Of a stretch of DNA of 8,859 bases, positions 1 through 5,819 are shown one piece after another. Numbering within the stretch: the stretch's first letter is position 1; every line of letters begins with the position of its first letter. The translations under genes were made by a program, and so were the position numbers. The stretch lies in NCBI GenBank assembly GCA_020854785.1, contig JAHFZE010000227.1:1-8859 (forward strand). The letters are read 5' to 3'. The notes under the pieces are model-generated. The model saw only the letters and a list, made by a program, of their open reading frames with translations. It searched no databases and was not told the DNA's origin. This DNA is from Methanomethylovorans sp. (GTDB lineage Archaea; Halobacteriota; Methanosarcinia; Methanosarcinales; Methanosarcinaceae).

Positions 1-12
1 CGGAGTATGAAC

Positions 13-525
13 ATGTCAACTACACGATCAGAAAATGGGATCATTTTCCAGGAAAAGCAGTATTTTGACAAGTGGATGGGGTTCTTTGCTCTTGCGGGGA
101 TAATTATCATGATAAATGTAGGAACTCTCCTGACGATTTTTTTTGTCATTCCAGAAGTTCCTCACATCCTTCTCATTTTAGCAGGAGTTCCAATATTTCT
201 TTTTGCCGTGATAGGTTTTGTCTTCTCGAAAATGGAAATGACGACCGAAGTAAGACATGATGGATTATATATCAGGTACCGACCTACGCAACGCATCTTC
301 AGACAATATCCTTTCACTAAGATAGAATCCTATGAAGGTGCAAAAGGAGAAATACTTGACTGGATCAATAACTGGAGGATCCGTCGTTATCCATATAGGA
401 CCATATATCAATGTGGTAGCCATGAAAAAGTTCTGATCAAGCTCACTAATGGAAAAAGCCTCCTGCTCGATTCCAAGCATCCGGATGAATTGATAAACGC
501 CATAGATTCCATGAAAAATATATAA
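13..525 (+). CDS. Two-helix membrane protein with PH-like C-terminal domain (DUF6141-like)
   Basis: Predicted small membrane protein of about 170 residues; function unknown. Two hydrophobic segments lie at roughly residues 21-46 and 50-72, joined by a very short turn, so both ends should face the same side of the membrane. Residues 74-165 are soluble and beta-rich, with the pattern TTEVRHDGLYIRY, then a PFTKIESYE strand, and KVLIKLTNGKSLLLDSKHP before a last helix. This resembles bacterial/archaeal PH-like domains, and the whole protein recalls the DUF6141 group common in Methanosarcina (from memory, not searched). An ATG at base 7 is in frame, but GGAG at 2-5 is only one base from it; the ATG at 13 is seven bases from GGAG and is preferred. 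Promoter and any upstream partner lie outside the window. No downstream gene is close, so it probably ends its transcript. Confidence 0.8.
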   Translation: MSTTRSENGIIFQEKQYFDKWMGFFALAGIIIMINVGTLLTIFFVIPEVPHILLILAGVPIFLFAVIGFVFSKMEMTTEVRHDGLYIRYRPTQRIFRQYPFTKIESYEGAKGEILDWINNWRIRRYPYRTIYQCGSHEKVLIKLTNGKSLLLDSKHPDELINAIDSMKNI

Positions 526-638
526 TAGATATACTGGAGGTCCATAAACAGGATCTTCTACTTGAAGATACTGAACGACATAAGCGTACCTTGTATGCTT
601 CCTATGAACGCTTTTGAGTGTACTTAGACTTAAAGCAT

Positions 639-749
639 TTAAAGGTCAGCATATACTATACCAGAAACAAATATCATTGCTATGACCATAAGCAGTGAGG
701 TCGCCAATATAACAACTATTCTCTTTATTCGATTTTTACCTACTATCAT
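639..749 (-). CDS. Candidate 36-residue single-helix membrane peptide
   Basis: A short minus-strand frame starting at ATG 749. It begins with a basic stretch (GKNRIKR) followed by about 22 hydrophobic residues (IVVILATSLLMVIAMIFVSG) and ends IVYADL. This is the layout of a signal anchor or a tiny single-pass membrane protein. The frame stays open about 80 bases further upstream without a stop, with a GTG at 758 as an alternative start and nothing after that; the upstream codons also read like protein. No clear Shine-Dalgarno site precedes either start. It could be a real small protein, the 3' remnant of a longer gene, or chance. Confidence 0.35.
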   Translation of the reverse strand: MIVGKNRIKRIVVILATSLLMVIAMIFVSGIVYADL

Positions 750-836
750 ATCTACCACAATGAAAGGAGATACTTCTGAGGATATATTTTTTTCTAAATT
801 GATCTTTCTACAGGCAAACCATATTTTTAAACAAGT

Positions 837-965
837 TTAATTTTTTTCATCTTCATGGCTCCCATGCTGTTGCAAATATCTGATAGGGTCGCTGTTGCCA
901 TGTAATTGCTCAGCATAACTTTCATCTTCATGTTCTGTTCTCATTCTTGGTAGGTATGGAACCAT
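837..965 (-). CDS. Candidate 42-residue hydrophilic small protein
   Basis: A minus-strand frame from ATG 965 to TAA at 837-839. The product is strongly charged, rich in Glu, Asp, His and Gln, and contains SDPIRYLQQHG near its end. An in-frame TAG lies immediately before the ATG, so the frame cannot extend upstream; an in-frame ATG at 944 is an alternative start. No ribosome binding site is visible. It sits upstream of, and on the same strand as, the candidate membrane peptide at 639-749, so the two may be neighbours in one short transcript or pieces of one decayed gene. I do not recognise the family. Confidence 0.3.
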   Translation of the reverse strand: MVPYLPRMRTEHEDESYAEQLHGNSDPIRYLQQHGSHEDEKN

Positions 966-987
966 CTAATTGTAAATGTGAATAGCG

Positions 988-1001
988 ATGCTTCGAAGCA
1001 T
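988..1001. repeat. Perfect 14-bp palindrome ATGCTTCGAAGCAT
   Basis: The sequence reads the same on both strands. It lies between the candidate minus-strand frame ending upstream at 965 and the small membrane protein gene starting at 1041. It directly abuts a TATA-like run (TTAATAAG, 1001-1008) on the plus strand. It may be an operator for one or both divergent genes; this is inferred from position only. Confidence 0.45.
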
Positions 1002-1008
1002 TAATAAG
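1001..1008 (+). promoter_or_regulatory. Possible TATA element for the 58-residue membrane protein gene
   Basis: TTAATAAG lies about 33-40 bases before the ATG at 1041. Archaeal transcription starts about 25 bases downstream of the TATA centre, which would give a short leader containing the AGGTG ribosome binding site at 1031-1035. The palindrome at 988-1001 overlaps its upstream edge. The match to the archaeal TATA consensus is only moderate. Confidence 0.3.
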
Positions 1009-1040
1009 CGGTTGGACCATATTTGTCCTAAGGTGTTTTT

Positions 1041-1217
1041 ATGGAAAGCGAAGGAAGTTCCAAGAAACGAATTTTTCCCACGATCCCGGTAATACTATTA
1101 GTCACTGGCCTACTATGGTTCATAGGCGAATTGTTGAAAATCGACGTTCCTTGGATTCCTGTAATTCTGATCATACTGGGAATTGCCGGGATCATAGAGT
1201 TCTATAAAGGAAAGTAA
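1041..1217 (+). CDS. 58-residue two-helix membrane protein
   Basis: A short gene with good support. AGGTG at 1031-1035 sits five bases before the ATG, a near-ideal archaeal ribosome binding site. The product starts with a charged stretch (MESEGSSKKRIFP), has a first hydrophobic segment at residues 15-29 and a second at about 39-53 after a KIDVPW turn, and ends EFYKGK. The repeated pattern of Pro, then hydrophobic residues with Gly (IPVILLVTGLLWF, then IPVILIILGIAGI) suggests an internal duplication of a half-repeat. It recalls the transmembrane region of LiaI/LiaF-type and DUF5668-type proteins, but that is a resemblance only. Function unknown; no close partner gene lies on the same strand. 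Confidence 0.72.
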   Translation: MESEGSSKKRIFPTIPVILLVTGLLWFIGELLKIDVPWIPVILIILGIAGIIEFYKGK

Positions 1218-1435
1218 AGTTACTCTATTTTTAGATATATCAGAGGATCAGGATCTTCGCGCAGTTTTGAAAAATATTTAAGTAACCATCATAGATATGT
1301 TTTTCTGAACAAAAGCAAGGTCATGGACATATATCGCTCATACTCTGAATAATATCTTCCGGGGTCATATCCGGGAAGTCATTGTGTGCAGAACGAAAGT
1401 AAAATTATGGGAATAGCGTTATACCATTAGATTTA
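1218..1435. other. Intergenic region downstream of tRNA-Ser
   Basis: No supported gene. An AT-rich element around 1270-1283 (AAAAATATTTAAGT) resembles a TATA box on either strand. On the minus strand 1321-1404 is open for 27 codons and includes DMTPEDIIQSMSD, which reads like the end of a real protein. It lacks a start codon beyond an internal ATG and has no ribosome binding site. Confidence 0.4.
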
Positions 1436-1521
1436 CGCTGAGGGGGAGATTCGAACTCCCGCAGCGCGCAAGCACTACCGGTTTTCAAGACCGGCGCCGT
1501 AGTCCACTTGGCTACCTCAGC
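1436..1521 (-). tRNA. tRNA-Ser(UGA)
   Basis: Transfer RNA for serine, reading UCA codons. The acceptor stem pairs GCTGAGG (1521-1515) with CCTCAGC (1443-1437), leaving G as discriminator at 1436. The anticodon stem pairs CCGGT with ACCGG around the loop CTTGAAA, giving anticodon TGA at 1487-1485. The T arm pairs GGGAG with CTCCC around TTCGAAT. Between anticodon and T arm lies a long variable arm with a GC-rich stem, the class II form expected of tRNA-Ser. Total length is 86 bases; no CCA is encoded, as is common in archaea. No intron is visible. Confidence 0.95.
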
Positions 1522-1538
1522 AATGTGTTCCAATGCGT

Positions 1539-1557
1539 GTGGTATCTTTAATACCAC
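1539..1557 (-). promoter_or_regulatory. Perfect 7-bp hairpin with TATA-like centre upstream of tRNA-Ser
   Basis: On the minus strand GTGGTAT and ATACCAC flank a 5-base loop, so the two 7-base arms pair perfectly. The element ends 17 bases before the 5' end of the tRNA and its centre, TATTAAAGATA, falls about 24-30 bases upstream, where an archaeal TATA box belongs. It may be the tRNA promoter itself. It is also the only strong hairpin between the FKBP stop codon and the tRNA, so it could act as an end signal for the isomerase transcript. On the plus strand the hairpin is followed by four T. Confidence 0.4.
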
Positions 1558-1623
1558 TTTTGAATATAAGACTTTTGATTAGATGGTGCGATAGAGCCTG
1601 AAAAAATAAAGGAACGAAGAGCT

Positions 1624-2358
1624 TTACCCTTCGCTTTCGCCTTCTTCAGGAGCTGCTGGTTCTTCGTTTTCGTCCAGTTTTGGTGCATAAGGATATTTCT
1701 CAACGAATTCCAGATTTGATATGCCCATGTTCTCAATGAGCTCGTGGGCGATACGGCCCTTGGAGATAAGCCATCTCTGGTTGAAACTGAACTCTATGGG
1801 TATGATTATGCGGATAAGTTCCGGAGTGATCTCTATATCCAGGTTGGAAGCACCTGTATACAGGGCAAGCAGCCCTCTGGCCTTTTCCTCGGGTTCATCC
1901 AGCTTCTTTTCAATGGTATACTCGTAGGTGACGGTCCGGCCTGCAAGAGCGTGGTTGAAATCAACACGCAGCCTGCGACCAATGATCTTTTGGACAACAC
2001 CCTTCTTGCCATCCACTTCGACCTCCATACCTGGATATGGGCGTGTGTCCTTAAGCTGTGTTGCGATCTTGGTGACAGAAACAGACTCCACCAGAGCAGG
2101 GTTGTGTACTCCAAAGGCCTTCTCCGGAGGGATCTCCAAAGTTCCTGTATATCCCACTTCCTTGCCCATAAAGTCCTCATCGAGACCTTTTATGGTATGG
2201 CCGGAGCCAACAATGACAACATCCCCTCCATACATACCACGGGGATTGAAGATACCATTCTCTTTTGCAAGCTCTTCGCTAGTGGTATCAAAGACCTGTC
2301 CGTCCTCGAACCTTCCAGTATATGTTATCCTTATGAAATCTCCTTTCTCTATTGCCAC
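1624..2358 (-). CDS. FKBP-type peptidyl-prolyl cis-trans isomerase, long archaeal form
   Basis: Cytoplasmic folding catalyst that speeds rotation about Xaa-Pro bonds and, in this family, also acts as a chaperone. Residues 1-83 and 134-150 form the FKBP domain: ITYTGRFEDGQVFDTT, then VGSGHTIKGLDEDFMGKEVG and EIPPEKAFG, closed by VDFNHALAGRTVTYEY. The inserted-in-flap chaperone domain is at about 84-133. Residues 152-228 match in size the extra C-terminal domain of long archaeal FKBPs; a Glu-rich tail (ENEEPAAPEEGESEG) follows. At 244 residues it is close to the usual 230-260. GTG at 2358 is chosen as start because it gives the family's MAIEKGDF start and follows GAGTTGAT, one mismatch from the ribosome binding consensus; an in-frame TTG at 2385 lacks such support. 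No signal peptide. The gene stands between tRNA-Ser and the chemotaxis gene, probably as its own unit since a terminator separates it from the latter. Confidence 0.93.
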   Translation of the reverse strand: MAIEKGDFIRITYTGRFEDGQVFDTTSEELAKENGIFNPRGMYGGDVVIVGSGHTIKGLDEDFMGKEVGYTGTLEIPPEKAFGVHNPALVESVSVTKIATQLKDTRPYPGMEVEVDGKKGVVQKIIGRRLRVDFNHALAGRTVTYEYTIEKKLDEPEEKARGLLALYTGASNLDIEITPELIRIIIPIEFSFNQRWLISKGRIAHELIENMGISNLEFVEKYPYAPKLDENEEPAAPEEGESEG

Positions 2359-2481
2359 ATATATCAACTCTGTTCCTTTGATCAATGTAATTATGGATAA
2401 AGTGTCTCTGCTATACTCCTGTGCCTTTAAGAACTTTTTGCCATCATAACGGAGTAAAGAAAAGTCTGGATAAGAAGAGAT

Positions 2482-2513
2482 AAAAAAGACAGTCCCAATT
2501 CATTGAAATGGGA
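2482..2513 (-). terminator. Hairpin plus T-tract terminator of the chemotaxis receptor gene
   Basis: TCCCA (2493-2497) pairs with TGGGA (2509-2513), with a further two A-T pairs after one mismatch and a 5-base loop. On the minus strand this hairpin is followed within six bases by six T (2487-2482), 49 bases past the receptor stop codon. The plus strand also has a T-run just after the stem (2516-2521), so it could work in both directions, though no plus-strand gene ends here. T-rich ends are the main archaeal termination signal. Confidence 0.5.
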
Positions 2514-2561
2514 TATTTTTTAAAAAGAAGAAAAAGAAAAACAGAGAAGGACTTTTGTGTC

Positions 2562-4655
2562 CTACTCCTCAGCCTTCAATGAAAAGCGGGCTACATAAGC
2601 TTGCATATCATCGGAAAGCTTGGCAAGTTCCTGGGCTGACTTAGCAAGCTCTTGCATTGAAGACGTCTGTTCTTCAACAGCTGCAGAAGCCTCTTGTGTG
2701 CCAGCGGCAGCCTGCTCGGAAATAGCTGAGATCTCTTCAACTGATGAGGTGATCTCCTCGATACTTGCAGACTGTTCCTGTGCAGCCGCTGCAATATCCT
2801 GCGCCATGAGCGCCACCTTTCCACTCCTTTCCACAATGGACTGCACTGCCTGCACAGTTTCAGAAAGGGCGGTGGATCCTGTATTGACCTGCTCAGTACC
2901 TTTTTCCATGGCCTCCACTGCATTCTCAGTACCGACCTGTATTTCCTTTATCAGATCAGCAATTTCTTTTGCAGCATCACGGGATTCTTCTGCCAGTTTC
3001 CTCACTTCATCAGCAACCACTGCAAATCCCCGGCCATGTTCACCAGCCCTTGCTGCCTCAATAGCTGCATTAAGAGCAAGCAGGTTTGTCTGATCAGCAA
3101 TGTTAGTGATAAGGCTGACGATCTCATCGATCTTTTTGGATTTCATTTCCAGTTCGCGGATCACATCAGCAGATTCACCTACAGCTGATTGTATGGAATT
3201 CATCTGAATGATCAGGTTCTCAGACTGTGTGCCCACATCCCTTATTGTATCACTGGTGATAGTTGCGGTCTCTGCAGCCTTCTGGGCATTTACAGCTATT
3301 TCCTGCACACTCTGGGTCATATCTGTCATGGCCCTGGAAACTTCCTCTGTTTTCTGCGATTGGCTGGTCGAACCTTTTGCGATCTCACCAACATTGGATG
3401 TGATCTCTGTGGAGGAAGCGGTCATCTCCTCAGAAGCGGCAGATATCTCCTGCGCAGAAGCTGCAATATTGGCTGCATTTACTCCTATCAGCCTGACCAT
3501 CTTGTTCATGTTGTCCATGATAAGGTTCAGTCCGGCAGGAATTCCTTTGAAGTCTATATCAACATCAGTGTCTGCCCTTATATCCAATTTCCCTTCTACT
3601 GCCCCATTGGATATTTGGTTGAAATCCTCAACTATTCTGTTAATAGGATTCGTTATGGACCTTGCGATCAGATAAGCCACAAATGCCATAAAAGCAATTG
3701 CAACAACTGAAATGATGATCAAGTTGTTCCTCAGGGCTGTAACTCCGGCAAGCATCTCTTCTTCCGGAACGGACAGCACCAATGCAAAATCTGAGGAAGG
3801 TATTGGTTCATAGAACAATACCACCTGCTTGCCGTTCACAGGGTCTATGGATGCTATAGTTCCCTTCTTACCAGCACTGATGTCCTGTGCCATCTTTGCA
3901 TAGCCAGGGGCATTTACATCTTTGATGGATCTGGTTCCTATCCAGTCCTTGTTGACTGGATGAGAGAGAAAAACACCTGACCTGCTGGTCATAAAAGCGT
4001 AACCTGTATCATATATAGAGATCTTTCCTGCCTCGCTGTCTATCTTATTGAGTGAAACGTCCAGACCGCTGATTCCTATAGCTTTGCCGTCTTTGATTAT
4101 CGGAACCACATAGCTCACCATCAGGACACCATCATACATGAAAGGTTCAAGAACAACGGTCTGTTTCATTTTTAGAGGCAGCTGATAATAATCAGAAGTT
4201 CCAGTGTCTGCAAGCGGGTCCAGTACAAGTGAGCCGCCCAGGGTATTCCAGTAAGGAATGAACCTCCCCGTGGAATCATGACCTACAGCGTTGACAAATT
4301 GATCGTCTATGCCATCGAAAGCGTTGGGTTCAAAACCCACATAGGCTCCTACTACACCCGGAGTAGTAAGAAATAGGTCTTTTACTATAGCACTTACTTC
4401 ATCCCTGTTTCCGGAATTGTAGTTTTCCATGGTGCTTGCAAGGGTCTCTGCAACGATGACATTCCTCTGAAGATTGCCATCGAATGCCTGTGCATGAGCT
4501 AATGCAGTATTCTCTGCTTCTGCATAGGCCATTTCATTTGCCTGCTCCGTTACCTGGGAGATGATCACGTAACTGGAAGCACACATTACAAGTGTGACAC
4601 CAAGCACGATATAGAGCATAAGTTTTGTTTTTAAATTGATGTTCTGCAGTTTCAA
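2562..4655 (-). CDS. Methyl-accepting chemotaxis protein with dCache sensor
   Basis: Membrane receptor that detects an external signal and controls the histidine kinase CheA and so the archaellum. Order in the 697-residue product: TM1 at about 12-34; extracellular double-Cache sensor at about 35-305, with [18 protein letters not shown] in the distal lobe and HPVNKDWIG in the proximal lobe; TM2 at 311-331; HAMP and linker at about 332-385 ([15 protein letters not shown], later [18 protein letters not shown]); cytoplasmic coiled coil at 395-690 whose tip ([38 protein letters not shown]) is the highly conserved CheA/CheW contact. The ligand cannot be read off. No CheR-tether pentapeptide ends the protein. 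The start is TTG 4655, placed after AAGGTGA (4660-4666); an in-frame ATG at 4694 would add 13 residues without such a site. No che genes lie in the window, so this is an orphan receptor locus. Confidence 0.95.
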   Translation of the reverse strand: MKLQNINLKTKLMLYIVLGVTLVMCASSYVIISQVTEQANEMAYAEAENTALAHAQAFDGNLQRNVIVAETLASTMENYNSGNRDEVSAIVKDLFLTTPGVVGAYVGFEPNAFDGIDDQFVNAVGHDSTGRFIPYWNTLGGSLVLDPLADTGTSDYYQLPLKMKQTVVLEPFMYDGVLMVSYVVPIIKDGKAIGISGLDVSLNKIDSEAGKISIYDTGYAFMTSRSGVFLSHPVNKDWIGTRSIKDVNAPGYAKMAQDISAGKKGTIASIDPVNGKQVVLFYEPIPSSDFALVLSVPEEEMLAGVTALRNNLIIISVVAIAFMAFVAYLIARSITNPINRIVEDFNQISNGAVEGKLDIRADTDVDIDFKGIPAGLNLIMDNMNKMVRLIGVNAANIAASAQEISAASEEMTASSTEITSNVGEIAKGSTSQSQKTEEVSRAMTDMTQSVQEIAVNAQKAAETATITSDTIRDVGTQSENLIIQMNSIQSAVGESADVIRELEMKSKKIDEIVSLITNIADQTNLLALNAAIEAARAGEHGRGFAVVADEVRKLAEESRDAAKEIADLIKEIQVGTENAVEAMEKGTEQVNTGSTALSETVQAVQSIVERSGKVALMAQDIAAAAQEQSASIEEITSSVEEISAISEQAAAGTQEASAAVEEQTSSMQELAKSAQELAKLSDDMQAYVARFSLKAEE

Positions 4656-4954
4656 TTTCTCACCTTGGTAAAATATAAATAACGAACACAGCAAATAAAT
4701 ATATTATTATCTATATAAAATACTCGGTTGTATACTTTATAACAAACAAAAACATAGGGCTATGAACGGCAGTTATGGCACCCACTTAAAAAAACTATCT
4801 AATCTGTCAGTAAGAATAGGAAGGCAAAATATAAATAGCAGATTATGCAAAACTTTTTTCACACATACATATGTTAAACTCACGTTGCAAATAGGACCTT
4901 TGTAACAAAAATATAAGTTTAGAGGATAATTAATGCTCCCTCTTGTTCCAACAA
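4656..4954. other. AT-rich intergenic region upstream of the receptor gene
   Basis: About 300 bases with no supported gene. It contains several TATA-like runs: TTTATATA on the minus strand at 4712-4719, and two nearly identical 17-base AT-rich blocks at 4667-4683 and 4823-4839 (15 of 17 positions equal). A 47-codon plus-strand frame at 4762-4905 lacks a ribosome binding site and is not accepted. The 3' end of the upstream minus-strand gene is at 4955; T-rich minus-strand sequence around 4907-4914 may help end that transcript. Confidence 0.45.
4712..4719 (-). promoter_or_regulatory. Possible TATA box of the chemotaxis receptor gene
   Basis: The minus strand reads TTTATATA, a close match to the archaeal TATA box. 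A start about 25 bases downstream would give a leader of roughly 30-40 bases before the TTG at 4655, including the AAGGTGA ribosome binding site. Other AT-rich runs nearby could serve instead, so the choice is uncertain. Confidence 0.35.
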
Positions 4955-5677
4955 TTACTGCTTGTTCAGCAGATCCATTAACGATACCTTAAGTTCCCCT
5001 TCTATGAGCATTACTCTTCTGGGAACATCCAAGATTTTGTTCATTTGTGGCAGATGTACCTTTTCTTTTATCCAGGTAACATCCCTTACATGTCGAAGGT
5101 TAAGGGCATTTTCTACATATTCATACCCTCCCCTTACTTTTCCCACAGCAAAAGCCCCTTCATCCGTGAGAGGCATGATCACAAGATCTCCATTATGGAT
5201 ATCATTGGCAAAACAAAATATGTCTTCGGACCAGCTGTTGAGGTGAGCTTCTCCAATATAACACAACCGAGATCTTATAAGTTCCTTTATGCGTTCGTGC
5301 TTTTCAAATCTGTCAAACTCTTTCATGGTTTCCCGCAAAAGACGTGCCTCTTCTCTTAACCGGTTAAGCCTGGATGTGAGAAGTTCGAGCTTTTGTTGTT
5401 GTAATTCTTCCAAAGAACCTTCTGGCAATTTGATCTTTTCAAACTCTTCCGCAATTTCTGCTCTGAACTTGTCATCCATTTTCCTGTATTCTTCGCGCAG
5501 ATATTCAAAGTTCGAGCTTTTCGTATCAATGTATTTCAGGTTGGCTATATCATCAGCAAGTTCGTCCATCAGATGGATCTCAATATCAATGGTCACAACT
5601 CCCTGTTCCAGACAAGCTTCTGTCCTTTTTCCGCAGTATCCGGTATTCACCAGCCAGCACTTTTTATTTTGATCCAT
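4955..5677 (-). CDS. PUA/EVE-like domain protein split by a coiled coil (Mrr N-terminal-like)
   Basis: A 240-residue soluble protein, function unknown. Residues 5-32 (CWLVNTGYCGKRTEACLEQG, then VVTIDI) and 149-226 (WSEDIFCFANDIHNGDLVIM, then AFAVGKVRGGYEYVENA and HVRDVTWI) together follow the pattern of the PUA/EVE-like domain at the N-terminus of Mrr-type and related restriction proteins: a W-V-GY-G start, a 'GDLV' strand, a 'G-V-G-YEY' strand and an 'HVR-V-W' strand. Such domains commonly read modified bases in DNA or RNA. Between the halves, residues about 55-140 are a highly charged helical stretch with coiled-coil character. No nuclease motif or other effector domain is present. The ATG at 5677 follows AAGGT (5685-5689) by seven bases. 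It is divergent from the reductase operon and stands 299 bases upstream of the receptor gene. Domain call is from pattern memory. Confidence 0.65.
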   Translation of the reverse strand: MDQNKKCWLVNTGYCGKRTEACLEQGVVTIDIEIHLMDELADDIANLKYIDTKSSNFEYLREEYRKMDDKFRAEIAEEFEKIKLPEGSLEELQQQKLELLTSRLNRLREEARLLRETMKEFDRFEKHERIKELIRSRLCYIGEAHLNSWSEDIFCFANDIHNGDLVIMPLTDEGAFAVGKVRGGYEYVENALNLRHVRDVTWIKEKVHLPQMNKILDVPRRVMLIEGELKVSLMDLLNKQ

Positions 5678-5704
5678 CTATGATACCTTTTCTCTTGTTA
5701 TGGG

Positions 5705-5720
5705 GACATATTAATATGTC
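5705..5720. promoter_or_regulatory. Perfect 16-bp palindrome in a divergent promoter region
   Basis: GACATATTAATATGTC reads identically on both strands. It lies 28 bases upstream of the start codon of the minus-strand PUA/EVE-like gene and 100 bases upstream of the plus-strand reductase. Its centre (ATATTAATAT) would serve as a TATA box for the minus-strand gene, giving a short leader that includes AAGGT. A protein dimer bound here would compete with the TATA-binding protein. It may equally be just a symmetrical TATA element. Confidence 0.5.
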
Positions 5721-5770
5721 GAACAAAAACCAATAATGGTTCCAGATCATTTAGATACATTGCTCAATAA

Positions 5771-5778
5771 TTAAATAT
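5771..5778 (+). promoter_or_regulatory. Probable TATA box of the reductase operon
   Basis: TTAAATAT sits about 42-49 bases before the ATG at 5820. Transcription about 25 bases downstream of its centre would start near 5800 and leave a leader of about 20 bases. Only a weak ribosome binding match (GAG at 5813-5815) precedes the start codon. Confidence 0.45.
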
Positions 5779-5819
5779 CATGAACAACTCTTCTATTCCC
5801 AAAAAGATTATTGAGATGC

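Larger units (their letters stand above)
526..1040. other. Gene-poor stretch with weak small frames and a palindrome
   Basis: About 515 bases without a convincing long gene. On the minus strand two short frames (837-965 and 639-749) read like protein and are listed separately at low confidence. On the plus strand, 522-617 is open without a start codon and ends at TGA; it may be a gene relic or chance. A perfect 14-bp palindrome lies at 988-1001. A GGAGGT at 536-541 would be a strong ribosome binding site, but no start codon with a useful frame follows it at the right distance. AT-rich runs around 780-850 could be terminators or promoters. Confidence 0.5.

Noticed and set aside
522..617. Plus-strand open stretch after the first gene that reads like a charged helix and follows GGAGGT at 536-541
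   Set aside because: No start codon in the frame, only about 30 codons, and overlap with the end of the first gene; kept only as a possible relic.
760..840. Plus-strand frame of 26 codons starting at ATG 760
   Set aside because: Very short, no ribosome binding site at the right distance, and it overlaps AT-rich sequence where open frames arise by chance.
1744..2449. Long plus-strand open frames opposite the FKBP gene
   Set aside because: The minus-strand product is an unmistakable FKBP isomerase; the opposite frames have no ribosome binding sites or domain signatures.
2620..3710. Long plus-strand open frames opposite the chemotaxis receptor coding region
   Set aside because: They are antisense shadows of a gene with a repetitive Ala/Glu/Ser-rich coiled coil; their translations are low-complexity and lack any domain.
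4762..4905. Plus-strand open frame of 47 codons starting at ATG 4762
   Set aside because: No ribosome binding site, no recognisable domain or membrane segment, and it lies in an AT-rich promoter region of the opposite-strand receptor gene.
5811..5819. TTG at 5811 as start of the reductase
   Set aside because: The ATG at 5820 gives the normal short lead before the FAD-binding strand; the extra three residues have no family support.
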